From NCBI GenBank assembly GCA_046303375.1, contig JBKCGB010000188.1, positions 1 to 42,730 of the forward strand: a DNA stretch of 42,730 bases, written 5' to 3'. Positions 16,098 to 24,968 of the stretch are shown piece after piece. Position numbers and translations under genes: made by a program. Each line of letters starts with the position of its first letter. Positions within the stretch are counted from its first letter, which is position 1. The stretch comes from UBA965 sp046303375 (GTDB lineage: Bacteria; Chloroflexota; Chloroflexia; Chloroflexales; Roseiflexaceae). The notes beneath the pieces are model-generated. The model searched no databases, had not been told where the DNA came from, and saw only the letters and a list, made by a program, of their open reading frames with translations.

Positions 16098-18773
16098 ATG
16101 CCAGATGTAAACGTAATCATTGATGGACAGTCGGTGAGTGTGCCAGCCGGCACCAACATCGTCGATGCGGCACGCTCAGTCGATGTGGCCATTCCTGTCT
16201 TTTGTTATCACCCCAAACTCAAACCAGTCGGTATGTGTCGCATGTGTTTGGTCGAAGTGTGGACGCCGCGCATCGACCCAGCCACACGCCAGGTCGTGCT
16301 CGGACCCGATGGCCAACCACAGATGGCACTGATGATGAACAAGCTCCAACCAGCCTGTGTCACACCAGTCGCCGACGGCATGGTCATCAAAACAACCACC
16401 GACAAAGTCAAGTTCGCCCAGCGTGGCGTGCTTGAATTTTTGTTGACATCACACCCACTCGACTGCCCGGTGTGCGACAAGGGCGGCGAGTGCCCGTTAC
16501 AGAATCTGACGATGCAGTGGGGACCAGAAGTATCGCGCTATGACTATGCCGACAAGGTGCACTTCGAGAAGCCTGTCAAACTCAGCGATGTCATCTATCT
16601 TGACCGCGAGCGCTGCATTCTCTGCTCACGCTGTGTGCGCTTCCAGGATGACGTCGCCGGCGACCCCGTACTGGGTTTTGATAATCGTGGCCGGTCATGG
16701 GAGATTATTTCCAAGTCGGAGCCCGGCTTCGATTCGAAGTTTTCGGGCAACACGACGGACATTTGTCCAGTCGGTGCCTTGACCAATGCCGACTTCCGCT
16801 TCCGTTCACGGGTATGGGAAGTACGCAGTACACCGAGTGTATGTACGCATTGTGCAGTGGGTTGTAATATGACCGTTGATGCGCGCCTCAACAAGGTGAT
16901 GCGCATCATGCCTCGTGAAAACGATGTCGTCAATGAAATCTGGCTCTGCGACAAAGGGCGCATGGGGCAACGTTTCATTGAAAACAGTAACCGCATTACC
17001 ACGCCATGGGTACGCCACAACGGCAAGTTAGTAGAATCGACGTGGGACGATGCGCTCAACCGAATTGCGAGTAGCATGGCCAGCATCGTAGACCGCTCAG
17101 GGGCGAATTCGGTGGGTGGCTTGATTGCGGATAGTCTGCCCAACGAAGATTTGTACGCCTTCCGCAAGTTGTTCAACGACGTCCTAAACAGCCAATCCGT
17201 AGATCATCGTGCCGGTGTTGCCACAGATCCCAACATCGACGAATCACCACTGCATGTGGGGGTAGGCAATGACACCAACTTGACAACGCTCGGCAAAGGC
17301 ACAGCGGTTGTGGTGTTGGCTGCAGACCCCGAAGAAGAAGCACCCGTCTACGTGTTACGGTTACGCGGCATTCAGAGTCGTGGTGGTGCAGTACACGTGG
17401 TCAACTCCTTCCCCACCAAGTTGGGCAAGTCGGCGAGCAGTGATACGCGAATTGCGCAGGGTGGTGAGTCAGCATTTGCCCTCGCCTTCCTCAAGCAGGT
17501 GATTGAAGCACAAAGCGCAAATGGCTTCGACAAGCGCTTGCGTGGGCTCGATGATCTGCGCACCCAATTAGGCAAGTACCCACTCGACACGCTTTTGAGC
17601 AGTGCAGGAGTGAGTGCCGCACAGTTACAAAAAGTCGTGGATGCCTACATGGGATCCAGCAACAGCATTATTGTCTATGGGCGCACCGCCCTACAAATTG
17701 GTGCTGGCGTCACCAAGAACATGGCTAGTGCTGCGATGGTTACCGGCAAATGTGGCAAGGCCAACAGTGGCGTAATTGCGCTGACAAGTGGCGCAAACAG
17801 TCTGGGTGCCGTCGCATTGGGGGTACGCCCCGGCAAGGGGGGGGCCACTGCCAGTGAAATGTGGACACAGGCTGAACAAGGGCAGTTGCGCGGCATGTTC
17901 ATTGTGGGGATGGATCCAGCAGGCAAAAACGAACGTGCTGCCCAAGCACTCGAGACCATCTCAAAGAATGGGTTCGTGGCAGTACAGTCGATGTTCATGA
18001 CTGAAACAGCAAAGCGCGCTGATGTGGTGTTGCCGTTGATGGCGACTGCAGAGCGTGACGGCACCATCACCAACGCCGAACGCCGAGTACAACGCTTCCG
18101 CACTGCGGTCGCTGCACCTGCGCAGATGTACCCCACATGGCAAATTTGTGCCACGGTCGCTGAATATGCGAGTGTGGTTGTAGGCAGTGGTCGCACGGCA
18201 GTAGCTGGCGGCTGGGGCTATGCAGTCACAAGCGATGTCACTGATGAAATCGCCAATACACATGCTCGCTTTGCGGGAGTGACATACACCAGCCTCGATC
18301 TGACCATGAATTCATGGGGACGGCAGAGCGATGAGCTCTTTTACTATGACGGCACATCGTACAGCAACCCAGAAGGGCTAGGGGTACAGATTGCAAGCGT
18401 GGCCGATGACGCCAACGCACCATTGCACTTGGGGGTCGGGGCATTGGTTGGGTTCGAGCCCAAGGGTGAGTTCAGCATGTTGATGCAGATGCCAGCACGT
18501 GCCTACGACGGTGGTGAATGGAGCATCGATTCCAAGCTTGCGTCACGTCAAGTCAGTGCGCATGTGGTGATTTCTGTGGCAGATGCACAACGCTGGGGGA
18601 TTGGCATTGGTGATGTGGTGGCACTCTCATCACCAGTGGGCTCGGCTCTAGTACGAGCACAAATCGATGCCGGTCTTGCAGAGGGTCAAGTACTCTTGCC
18701 TGATGTTGCTGGAGCACCGACAAATCTCGCCCTCGGTGCATATACTCGTGTATCAGTTCGACGCGCCGAATAG
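16098..18773 (+). CDS. nuoG: NADH-quinone oxidoreductase subunit G
   Basis: 891 residues, the large iron-sulfur subunit of complex I. The N-terminal ferredoxin domain has Cys 36, 47, 50 and 87 for N1b. HPLDCPVCDKGGEC (His119, Cys 123, 126, 132) fits N4. CILCSRC (173-179) with DICPVGA (Cys 223) fits N5. A CxxCxxxC plus Cys set (249, 252, 256, 284) matches the extra N7 site found in some bacteria. A molybdopterin-oxidoreductase-like domain follows from about 300, including GMDPAGKNE, ADVVLPLMATAERDGTITNAERR and a C-terminal molydop-binding part. It lies 39 bases after nuoF with a GGGAG-type site. Confidence 0.96.
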   Translation: MPDVNVIIDGQSVSVPAGTNIVDAARSVDVAIPVFCYHPKLKPVGMCRMCLVEVWTPRIDPATRQVVLGPDGQPQMALMMNKLQPACVTPVADGMVIKTTTDKVKFAQRGVLEFLLTSHPLDCPVCDKGGECPLQNLTMQWGPEVSRYDYADKVHFEKPVKLSDVIYLDRERCILCSRCVRFQDDVAGDPVLGFDNRGRSWEIISKSEPGFDSKFSGNTTDICPVGALTNADFRFRSRVWEVRSTPSVCTHCAVGCNMTVDARLNKVMRIMPRENDVVNEIWLCDKGRMGQRFIENSNRITTPWVRHNGKLVESTWDDALNRIASSMASIVDRSGANSVGGLIADSLPNEDLYAFRKLFNDVLNSQSVDHRAGVATDPNIDESPLHVGVGNDTNLTTLGKGTAVVVLAADPEEEAPVYVLRLRGIQSRGGAVHVVNSFPTKLGKSASSDTRIAQGGESAFALAFLKQVIEAQSANGFDKRLRGLDDLRTQLGKYPLDTLLSSAGVSAAQLQKVVDAYMGSSNSIIVYGRTALQIGAGVTKNMASAAMVTGKCGKANSGVIALTSGANSLGAVALGVRPGKGGATASEMWTQAEQGQLRGMFIVGMDPAGKNERAAQALETISKNGFVAVQSMFMTETAKRADVVLPLMATAERDGTITNAERRVQRFRTAVAAPAQMYPTWQICATVAEYASVVVGSGRTAVAGGWGYAVTSDVTDEIANTHARFAGVTYTSLDLTMNSWGRQSDELFYYDGTSYSNPEGLGVQIASVADDANAPLHLGVGALVGFEPKGEFSMLMQMPARAYDGGEWSIDSKLASRQVSAHVVISVADAQRWGIGIGDVVALSSPVGSALVRAQIDAGLAEGQVLLPDVAGAPTNLALGAYTRVSVRRAE

Positions 18774-18794
18774 CAGGGGATCGAGGAGGACTTG

Positions 18795-20024
18795 ATGGAT
18801 TTTTGGATTGACATACTCATCCTGCTTGTGCGGTGTTTGGTACTCGCACTCGCGGCCACAACGCTCTTTGCGTATTTCACGCTGTTTGAACGGCGCCTGC
18901 TGGCCAAGTTTCAGCATCGTGTAGGGCCAAACCGTGCCGGGTATATCCCGTTGCCAGGTGGCAAGAAACTTTTTGGCGGATTTTTGCAACCAGCAGCAGA
19001 CGCAGTCAAACTCTTTTTTAAAGAGGATGTCATTCCTGCGTTGGCGGATCGCTGGGTCTACTTGATGGCACCCGGGTTTGCAGTGATTCCAGCATTGATT
19101 ATCTGGGTGGCTATTCCGCTTGGTGATTGGCCGAGTGGATTGACCTTTGCGGATGGTACACCGGTCAACTGGTTGCACTATGCACCCATCGATGTGGGGG
19201 TGCTTTACCTGTTAGCCGTTACGTCAATCGGTGTCTACGGGATTGCGATTGCGGGCTGGGCGTCCAACAACAAGTACTCGATGCTGGGCGGGGTACGCGC
19301 TTCAGCACAGGTGATTTCGTATGAACTAGCCCTTGGATTGAGTATTTTGGGTGTGGTCATGCAGAGTGGCTCACTCCGCACCGAAGAAATCGTGAATGCA
19401 CAGCTAAACATGTGGAACATCGTGCCACAGTTTCTGGGTTTCATTATTTTCTTGGTCGCAAGTACTGCTGAAGTCGTACGCTCCCCTTTCGACTTGGTCG
19501 AAGCCGAGCAGGAGTTGGTCGGTGGCTACAACACCGAGTACGGCTCAATGAAGTTTGCGCTCTTCTTCATGTCTGAATACATCAAGCTAATTGCCATGAA
19601 TGCCATCGCAGTGACGCTCTTTTTGGGGGGTGGCTATTTGCCAGGCATCAAAGAGGCGAGTATTGCGGTCACTGCAAGCTACGGTGCGACTGCTGGGAAT
19701 GCAGTGCTCGGGTTGTTGACACTCGGTGCCTTTCTGCTCAAAACCACGGCACTTTCGTTCTTGTCGGTCTGGATTCGTGCGTCAGTGCCACGGGTGCGGT
19801 ATGACCAGCTGATGAATCTAGGGTGGGTCATTTTGATGCCGTTGGCACTGTTGAATGTTATCATTACTGCCGTCTTCGGCGTTTTGTTCCCTGCCGGGGA
19901 TAGCATGGCAGCGTGGGTGATGGGTGGGATTGGTGTAGTTATCATTGTGCTAACCACAGTGCTTGCAGCCCCAAAACGTGCCAAACGTGGTGTTACGTTG
20001 GTCCGTTCACAGGCGAGCAACTAG
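18795..20024 (+). CDS. nuoH: NADH-quinone oxidoreductase subunit H
   Basis: A 409-residue integral membrane subunit with about eight to nine hydrophobic helices; it forms the quinone chamber where the peripheral arm meets the membrane arm. Seen: FTLFERRLLAKFQHRVGPNR and GGKKLFGGFLQPAADAVKLF near the N-terminus, ASNNKYSMLGGVRASAQVISYEL-type loop, SPFDLVEAEQELVGGYNTEY, and WIRASVPRVRYDQLM near the C-terminus, all family hallmarks. The ATG at 18795 is preferred over the overlapping TTG at 18792 because GAGGAGGA lies 4 bases upstream. nuoI starts 10 bases after the stop. Confidence 0.97.
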   Translation: MDFWIDILILLVRCLVLALAATTLFAYFTLFERRLLAKFQHRVGPNRAGYIPLPGGKKLFGGFLQPAADAVKLFFKEDVIPALADRWVYLMAPGFAVIPALIIWVAIPLGDWPSGLTFADGTPVNWLHYAPIDVGVLYLLAVTSIGVYGIAIAGWASNNKYSMLGGVRASAQVISYELALGLSILGVVMQSGSLRTEEIVNAQLNMWNIVPQFLGFIIFLVASTAEVVRSPFDLVEAEQELVGGYNTEYGSMKFALFFMSEYIKLIAMNAIAVTLFLGGGYLPGIKEASIAVTASYGATAGNAVLGLLTLGAFLLKTTALSFLSVWIRASVPRVRYDQLMNLGWVILMPLALLNVIITAVFGVLFPAGDSMAAWVMGGIGVVIIVLTTVLAAPKRAKRGVTLVRSQASN

Positions 20025-20034
20025 AGAGGATCGC

Positions 20035-20532
20035 ATGCTAGGCGCACTGATCAAAGGCTTGAGCACGACGTTCAAGTATCTCTTCAAAAAACCGGTCACA
20101 GTTGAATACCCAGAAGTCAAGCGACCTGTGCGTGAGCGCTTCCGTGGGCGACATCAGCTGCGGCGGTTCGAGAATGGTATGGAGCGCTGTATCGGATGTT
20201 CGCTGTGTGCTGCAGCGTGTCCGTCAGATGCCATTTTGGTGATTCCTGCCGAAAATAACCCGGCAGCACCCAATTCTCCAGGTGAGCGGTATGCGGCGCG
20301 CTACGAAATCAACATGTTGCGTTGCATTTTTTGCGGCTATTGTGAAGATGCCTGCCCAACCAACGCCATCGTACTCGAGCACCAGTACGAGCTGTCGTTC
20401 TATGACCGCAAGGCATCCATCTACGACAAGTCGATGTTGCTCGTGCCTGTGGATCAAGGGCATGGCGATATTCCACCGGTGTTGCAGCAACTCAACCGAC
20501 GGCCTAGCCCGCCGGCTCAGATTGACCTGTAG
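20035..20532 (+). CDS. nuoI: NADH-quinone oxidoreductase subunit I
   Basis: 165 residues carrying two ferredoxin-type [4Fe-4S] motifs for clusters N6a and N6b: CIGCSLCAAACP (Cys 52, 55, 58, 62) and CIFCGYCEDACP (Cys 97, 100, 103, 107). The N-terminal amphipathic helix region (TTFKYLFKKPVTVEYP) anchors NuoI on NuoH, and FRGRH precedes the first motif as in the family. The ATG at 20035 has AGAGAGGA 4 bases upstream. The open frame continues upstream into nuoH, but those residues do not fit the family. Confidence 0.97.
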   Translation: MLGALIKGLSTTFKYLFKKPVTVEYPEVKRPVRERFRGRHQLRRFENGMERCIGCSLCAAACPSDAILVIPAENNPAAPNSPGERYAARYEINMLRCIFCGYCEDACPTNAIVLEHQYELSFYDRKASIYDKSMLLVPVDQGHGDIPPVLQQLNRRPSPPAQIDL

Positions 20533-20541
20533 GGGGCATGC

Positions 20542-21042
20542 ATGGAGTTGGTGATTTTTTCTATTACCGCACTAATTGCCGTCATTGGGGCGGTAGCCAT
20601 GTTGTTAAGCCGCAATGCGGTGCATAGTGCACTGTTTTTGCTCTTGAACTTTGGGGCAATTGCAGTGTTGTATCTGCTGTTACAGGCACCATTCCTGTTT
20701 GCAGTGCACCTGATTGTCTATGCGGGTGCGATTATCGTGCTCTTCTTGTTTGTGGTGATGTTACTTGGTGCAGAACGTGACGAAGCCGAGCCCAATCCAA
20801 TACGCTGGCAGACGCCTGTCGCGCTGGTAATGGCCGTGCTGCTGATTGCAGAAATCGTGTATGTGCTTGTGAGTCACCCACAAACAACGGTAGCACGGGT
20901 CGGCGATGCAAATGTGTTTGCGGCACCTGTGGACATTGCGCGAGCATTGTTTACGACCTATCTGTTGCCGTTCGAAATCGCTTCGTTTGTGCTGTTGACT
21001 GCCTTGATTGGCGTTGTCGTGCTGCACCAACGGCGCAGTTAG
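20542..21042 (+). CDS. nuoJ: NADH-quinone oxidoreductase subunit J
   Basis: 166 residues with five predicted membrane helices, the normal NuoJ pattern. Family motifs seen: SRNAVHSALFLLLNFGAIA, LQAPFLFAVHLIVYAGAI and IVLFLFVVMLLGAE, including the helix-3 region with the pi-bulge in known structures. NuoJ is a small antiporter-linker subunit of the membrane arm. The Shine-Dalgarno AGGGGG overlaps the nuoI stop codon, so the two are tightly linked. Confidence 0.95.
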   Translation: MELVIFSITALIAVIGAVAMLLSRNAVHSALFLLLNFGAIAVLYLLLQAPFLFAVHLIVYAGAIIVLFLFVVMLLGAERDEAEPNPIRWQTPVALVMAVLLIAEIVYVLVSHPQTTVARVGDANVFAAPVDIARALFTTYLLPFEIASFVLLTALIGVVVLHQRRS

Positions 21043-21055
21043 GAGGGGATGCGCA

Positions 21056-21358
21056 ATGTTACCAACGATTTTTTACATTGGCTTGAGCGCACTCTTGTTT
21101 GCGATTGGGGTGTGTGGTGTGCTGATGCGCCGGAGCGCATTGATGGTGTTTATGTCGGTTGAGTTGATGCTCAACTCAGCAAACTTGGCATTGGTGACCT
21201 TTGCCAACCAGTGGAAATCACTAGATGCACAGGTGATGGTCTTCTTTGTGATTACCATTGCAGCAGCAGAGGTAGCAGTAGGGTTGGCATTGTTGGTGAT
21301 GATCTTTATGCGCAAGCAGACCACCAACATCGATAGTATGAACACGTTGAAGGGATAG
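21056..21358 (+). CDS. nuoK: NADH-quinone oxidoreductase subunit K
   Basis: 100 residues and three membrane helices, the exact size expected for NuoK. The conserved buried glutamates are visible in FMSVELMLNSANLAL and ITIAAAEVAVGLALLV. The ATG at 21056 sits 7 bases behind GGAGGGG and 13 bases after nuoJ. An ATG at 21049 is in another frame and is ignored. Confidence 0.96.
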   Translation: MLPTIFYIGLSALLFAIGVCGVLMRRSALMVFMSVELMLNSANLALVTFANQWKSLDAQVMVFFVITIAAAEVAVGLALLVMIFMRKQTTNIDSMNTLKG

Positions 21359-21368
21359 TGTCCGTCAA

Positions 21369-21383
21369 CCGTGCCGAGCACGG
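21369..21383 (+). repeat. Inverted repeat between nuoK and nuoL
   Basis: CCGTGC-CGA-GCACGG is a perfect 6-bp stem with a 3-base loop in the 46-base nuoK/nuoL gap. No T-tract follows, so it is not a standard terminator; an RNA processing or stabilising hairpin is possible. Confidence 0.6.
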
Positions 21384-21404
21384 CTAACGAATGCAGAGCA
21401 GCTC

Positions 21405-23372
21405 ATGACGCAACTCGCTTGGTTACTGGTCCTCATCCCGGCATTTCCGCTTGCCGGATTCTTGCTGAACGCTTTCTTGCTCCGTGGCGAACGTGCCACC
21501 GGAGTAGTTGCGAGTCTCAGCATCGTAGCGTCGTTTGTGACGACGCTGATTGCGGTCACCAATCTGGCAGCCACGCCCGAAGATGCGCGGTTTATCAGTG
21601 CCCATTTGTGGGACTGGTTGGCGATTGGCAAAGTCAATGTCTCAGTTGGTCTGTGGTTCGATCCACTGACTGCAGTGATGACGTTGCTCATCACAGGGGT
21701 AGGGTCACTCATCCACATTTACTCGATTAGCTACATGCACGGCGATAATCGCCCGCATCGCTATTTCGCCTACCTCAATTTGTTTGTGTTTGCCATGCTG
21801 ATTCTCGTCATGTCTGATAACCTGTTCTTGCTTTTCCTTGGCTGGGAAGGGGTCGGGTTGTGCTCATTCTTGCTCATCGGACATTACTTTGAGCGGAGCA
21901 GTGTGGCACCGGGCATTGTCCCAAGTGAAGCGTCAGCCAAAGCGTTTGTGGCCAATCGTGTTGGTGATGCCGGCTTGCTCCTGGCCATGATGGCGATTGT
22001 GTCGAATTTTGGCACCTTGTCGTTTTTTGGTGCAGATGGCAATTCGGGCTTTATCAGCAGACACACCGATGCATCATTTATCACCGTCAAAAAGGGAATC
22101 TTTGGCAGCATCGGGCTCGTAAGTGGCATCGCCATGTTGATGATCCTCGGTGTGGCCGGTAAATCGGCACAGTTGCCGTTGTACACGTGGCTCCCCGATG
22201 CCATGGCAGGCCCGACACCGGTCTCTGCCCTCATCCATGCGGCGACGATGGTTACTGCAGGGGTCTACTTGATTGTGCGCATGCATGTTGCCTTTGATCT
22301 GGCTCCAGATGCGGCAGGACTAGTTACCGTCATCGGGGCTGCGACAGCCTTGATTGGTGCCACAGCGGCAATCACCCAGTTTGATATCAAGCGCGTGCTG
22401 GCATACTCGACGATTTCGCAACTCGGCTTCATGGTGGCAGCAGCTGGTATGGGCGCATACACGGCAGCAATTTTTCACCTGTTGACCCACGGGCTGTTCA
22501 AAGCATTGCTCTTTTTGGGGAGTGGCGCAATCATTCACGGCATGCACGACATTCAAGACATGCGACGGATGGGCGGATTGCGGGCGCATATGCCAACCGT
22601 ATACCGCGTCTACCTGATTGGGGCCCTGGCACTTGCAGGTATCTTCCCGCTGGCAGGGTTCTGGAGTAAAGACGAAATACTGGTACATGCTTGGTATAGC
22701 GCGCAGAACGTAAACATCACCGTCATGCTTGTATTTGCATCTTGGATGACCGCATTCTACATGGGGCGGCAGATGGCGCTAACATTTGCAGGGAGCACGC
22801 GCGACCACGATGTTCATCCCCACGAGAATTTGGGCACCATGAAGTGGCCACTCTACATCTTGGCAGTAGCAAGTGTGCTCGGTGGCATCATCAATTTGCC
22901 GGGCATTCATTGGCTGACGGACTGGTTGAGCCCAGTGCTTCACCACGAAGCCGAACTCTACACCTGGAGTATGGGGATTTTTGCCACACTCATTGTGGTT
23001 TCTGCAGGGGCCATCGGCTATCTCGGCTATCGCTTGTATAGCGGTGCACTCCTGGCACAAATCAAAGCTGGCGAAGAAGACCCGGCGCACTACTACCTCG
23101 GTGATATCTGGAAGGGTTTCGAGATGGGCTGGGGACTCGATTACGTCTACCAACGCCTGTTGGTACGACCATATCGCACGTTTTCACAGTTCCTCAGCGA
23201 AGTCTTTGACCGGCAGGCCATCGATGGCATTTTGGTTGAAGGCAGTGCCGGATTGGTCGGGAAGGTTTCACAGGCAGCGTCACGCGTCCAAAACGGCAGT
23301 GTGCGCACCTATGCCTTAGTCTTTTTGATCGGCGTCGTCATTATCGTCGGGTACGTAGTAATCGGCGCGTAG
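21405..23372 (+). CDS. nuoL: NADH-quinone oxidoreductase subunit L
   Basis: 655 residues, full length for the distal antiporter-like pump subunit of complex I. Seen: FLGWEGVGLCSFLLIGHYF, EASAKAFVANRVGDAG, the proton-path segment GKSAQLPLYTWLPDAM with GPTPVSALIHAATMV, AYSTISQLGFM, HGLFKALLFLGSGA and PLAGFWSKDEIL. The C-terminal part from about 520 contains the long lateral helix and a final membrane helix (VFLIGVVIIVGYVVIG). The ribosome-binding site is weak (GCAGAGCAGC), unlike the strong sites of nuoH-K. Confidence 0.97.
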   Translation: MTQLAWLLVLIPAFPLAGFLLNAFLLRGERATGVVASLSIVASFVTTLIAVTNLAATPEDARFISAHLWDWLAIGKVNVSVGLWFDPLTAVMTLLITGVGSLIHIYSISYMHGDNRPHRYFAYLNLFVFAMLILVMSDNLFLLFLGWEGVGLCSFLLIGHYFERSSVAPGIVPSEASAKAFVANRVGDAGLLLAMMAIVSNFGTLSFFGADGNSGFISRHTDASFITVKKGIFGSIGLVSGIAMLMILGVAGKSAQLPLYTWLPDAMAGPTPVSALIHAATMVTAGVYLIVRMHVAFDLAPDAAGLVTVIGAATALIGATAAITQFDIKRVLAYSTISQLGFMVAAAGMGAYTAAIFHLLTHGLFKALLFLGSGAIIHGMHDIQDMRRMGGLRAHMPTVYRVYLIGALALAGIFPLAGFWSKDEILVHAWYSAQNVNITVMLVFASWMTAFYMGRQMALTFAGSTRDHDVHPHENLGTMKWPLYILAVASVLGGIINLPGIHWLTDWLSPVLHHEAELYTWSMGIFATLIVVSAGAIGYLGYRLYSGALLAQIKAGEEDPAHYYLGDIWKGFEMGWGLDYVYQRLLVRPYRTFSQFLSEVFDRQAIDGILVEGSAGLVGKVSQAASRVQNGSVRTYALVFLIGVVIIVGYVVIGA

Positions 23373-23378
23373 TCGGGC

Positions 23379-23396
23379 TGTGGCAGACATGCTACA
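23379..23396 (+). repeat. Inverted repeat between nuoL and nuoM
   Basis: TGTGGCA-GACA-TGCTACA can form a 7-bp stem with one G-U pair and a 4-base loop in the 36-base nuoL/nuoM gap. No T-tract follows it. Confidence 0.45.
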
Positions 23397-23408
23397 CTCG
23401 GGTGTGGG

Positions 23409-24926
23409 GTGTTCGTGAACCAGTTAGGTTTTCCTCTCGTAACATTGTTGATTGCAGTGCCGTTTGTAGCCGGTTTGATCGTGTTGCTTGCACCACGCCA
23501 TGCCTACGGCTTACAGCGAGGCATTGCCAGCATTGCGGCCATCGCCAATGTCGTATTGGCAGTCATTGGCCTGGTCAGTATGGCACCGGTCGCAGGCTAC
23601 CAATTTGTGGATAGCATGGCATGGTTCCCTGCCATCGGACTAAAGTATGCGGTGGGGCTTGATGGCATCAACATTTGGATGGTCATCATTGCCACACTTG
23701 TGATGCCGCTGGCGTTGTTTGCGGCACGCACTCAGCCGCATGATCGTCAACGTGGTTTCTATGCGCTGTTGATGATGCTCTCTGCGAGCACAATTGGTGC
23801 ATTTGTAGCCATCGATCTGTTGCTCTTTTACGTCTTCTTCGAGTTGACATTGGTGCCAACTGCCATGTTGATTGCCATGTATGGTGTTGGCGAACGCAAG
23901 GCAGCAGCCATCAAGTTTTTTGTCTACCCGTTTGTGGGGTCAATATTCTTGTTGGTGAGTATCGCAGGATTGGTCATTTTGACATGGCAGCAGACAGGGG
24001 TGTGGTCGTTTGACAGTGTAGCACTGGCAGGCGCACTCAACAGTGGTGCCGTCACCCTCGACGAGCAAGTCACCCATCTGCTCTTTGCAGGTTTCTTTAT
24101 TGCGTTTGCCATCAAGACTCCAATTTGGCCATTCCACACATGGATGCCACAAGCGCAAGCGGCCACCCCCGATCATGGGGCGGTCGACATCGCAGGATTA
24201 CTGCTCAAAGTAGGTGCATTTGGGTTTATTCGTTTTGCGCTGCCGTTCTTTCCGCAGTCAATGAGCTGGGCTGCACCAGCAGTCGGGATACTGGCAATCA
24301 TCAGTATTATCTACGCTGGCATCGTGGCATTTGGGCAACACGACATGAAAGTGTTGCTCTCGTATGCAACCATCAGTCACCTCGGCTTTGTCATCCTAGG
24401 GATTTTTTCCCAGACGGTAGAAGGAATCAGTGGTGCCTTGTTGACGATGATCAACAGCGGATTGACCACCGGCGCATTGTTTGTGATTGTGGGTATTTTG
24501 GCACGCAATCCTGGTGGGCGTGACCCCAACAGCTTTGGTGGTGTATGGGCAAGTGCGCCGCGCTTTGGCACGCTTGCACTCGTGGTCGTGTTTGCATCAA
24601 TTGGGGTGCCTGGTCTCAATGGATTCATTGGTGAGTTCTTGTCGTTGCAGGGTGCGTGGTTGTCACCACATCTCGGATTCGGCTACATTAGTGGCGCAGT
24701 ACTCGGGATTGTGGTCTCTGCAGCCTATCTGTTGCGCATGTTCCGCACGGTATTCATGGGAGCAGTATCAGCCACATCGCCTGTGGCTGAGGCGAGTAAG
24801 AGTGAGTTAGCGGTATTAGGTGTATTGGTCATTGCCATGGTAGTGATTGGGTTGTACCCACAACTCATTTTGCAAAGCATGCAACCAAGCATTACCGCAT
24901 TGGTGAGCGGCATCAGCCAGCCATAA
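23409..24926 (+). CDS. nuoM: NADH-quinone oxidoreductase subunit M
   Basis: 505 residues with about 14 membrane helices, the middle antiporter-like subunit of complex I. Seen: AVGLDGINIWMV, FFELTLVPTAMLIAMYG with the conserved Glu, KFFVYPFVGSIFLL, IKTPIWPFHTWMPQAQ, IAGLLLKVGAFGF, SYATISHLGFV and a GVPGLNGFIGEFL loop. No ATG fits; the likely start is GTG, at 23409 or 23415. The second has GGGG 5 bases upstream. The first is kept as the longer option, and the difference is two residues. Confidence 0.95.
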   Translation: MFVNQLGFPLVTLLIAVPFVAGLIVLLAPRHAYGLQRGIASIAAIANVVLAVIGLVSMAPVAGYQFVDSMAWFPAIGLKYAVGLDGINIWMVIIATLVMPLALFAARTQPHDRQRGFYALLMMLSASTIGAFVAIDLLLFYVFFELTLVPTAMLIAMYGVGERKAAAIKFFVYPFVGSIFLLVSIAGLVILTWQQTGVWSFDSVALAGALNSGAVTLDEQVTHLLFAGFFIAFAIKTPIWPFHTWMPQAQAATPDHGAVDIAGLLLKVGAFGFIRFALPFFPQSMSWAAPAVGILAIISIIYAGIVAFGQHDMKVLLSYATISHLGFVILGIFSQTVEGISGALLTMINSGLTTGALFVIVGILARNPGGRDPNSFGGVWASAPRFGTLALVVVFASIGVPGLNGFIGEFLSLQGAWLSPHLGFGYISGAVLGIVVSAAYLLRMFRTVFMGAVSATSPVAEASKSELAVLGVLVIAMVVIGLYPQLILQSMQPSITALVSGISQP

Positions 24927-24968
24927 TGCACACGACTGGTCGTCGTGGATGGAGTGGAGCAGAACGAT

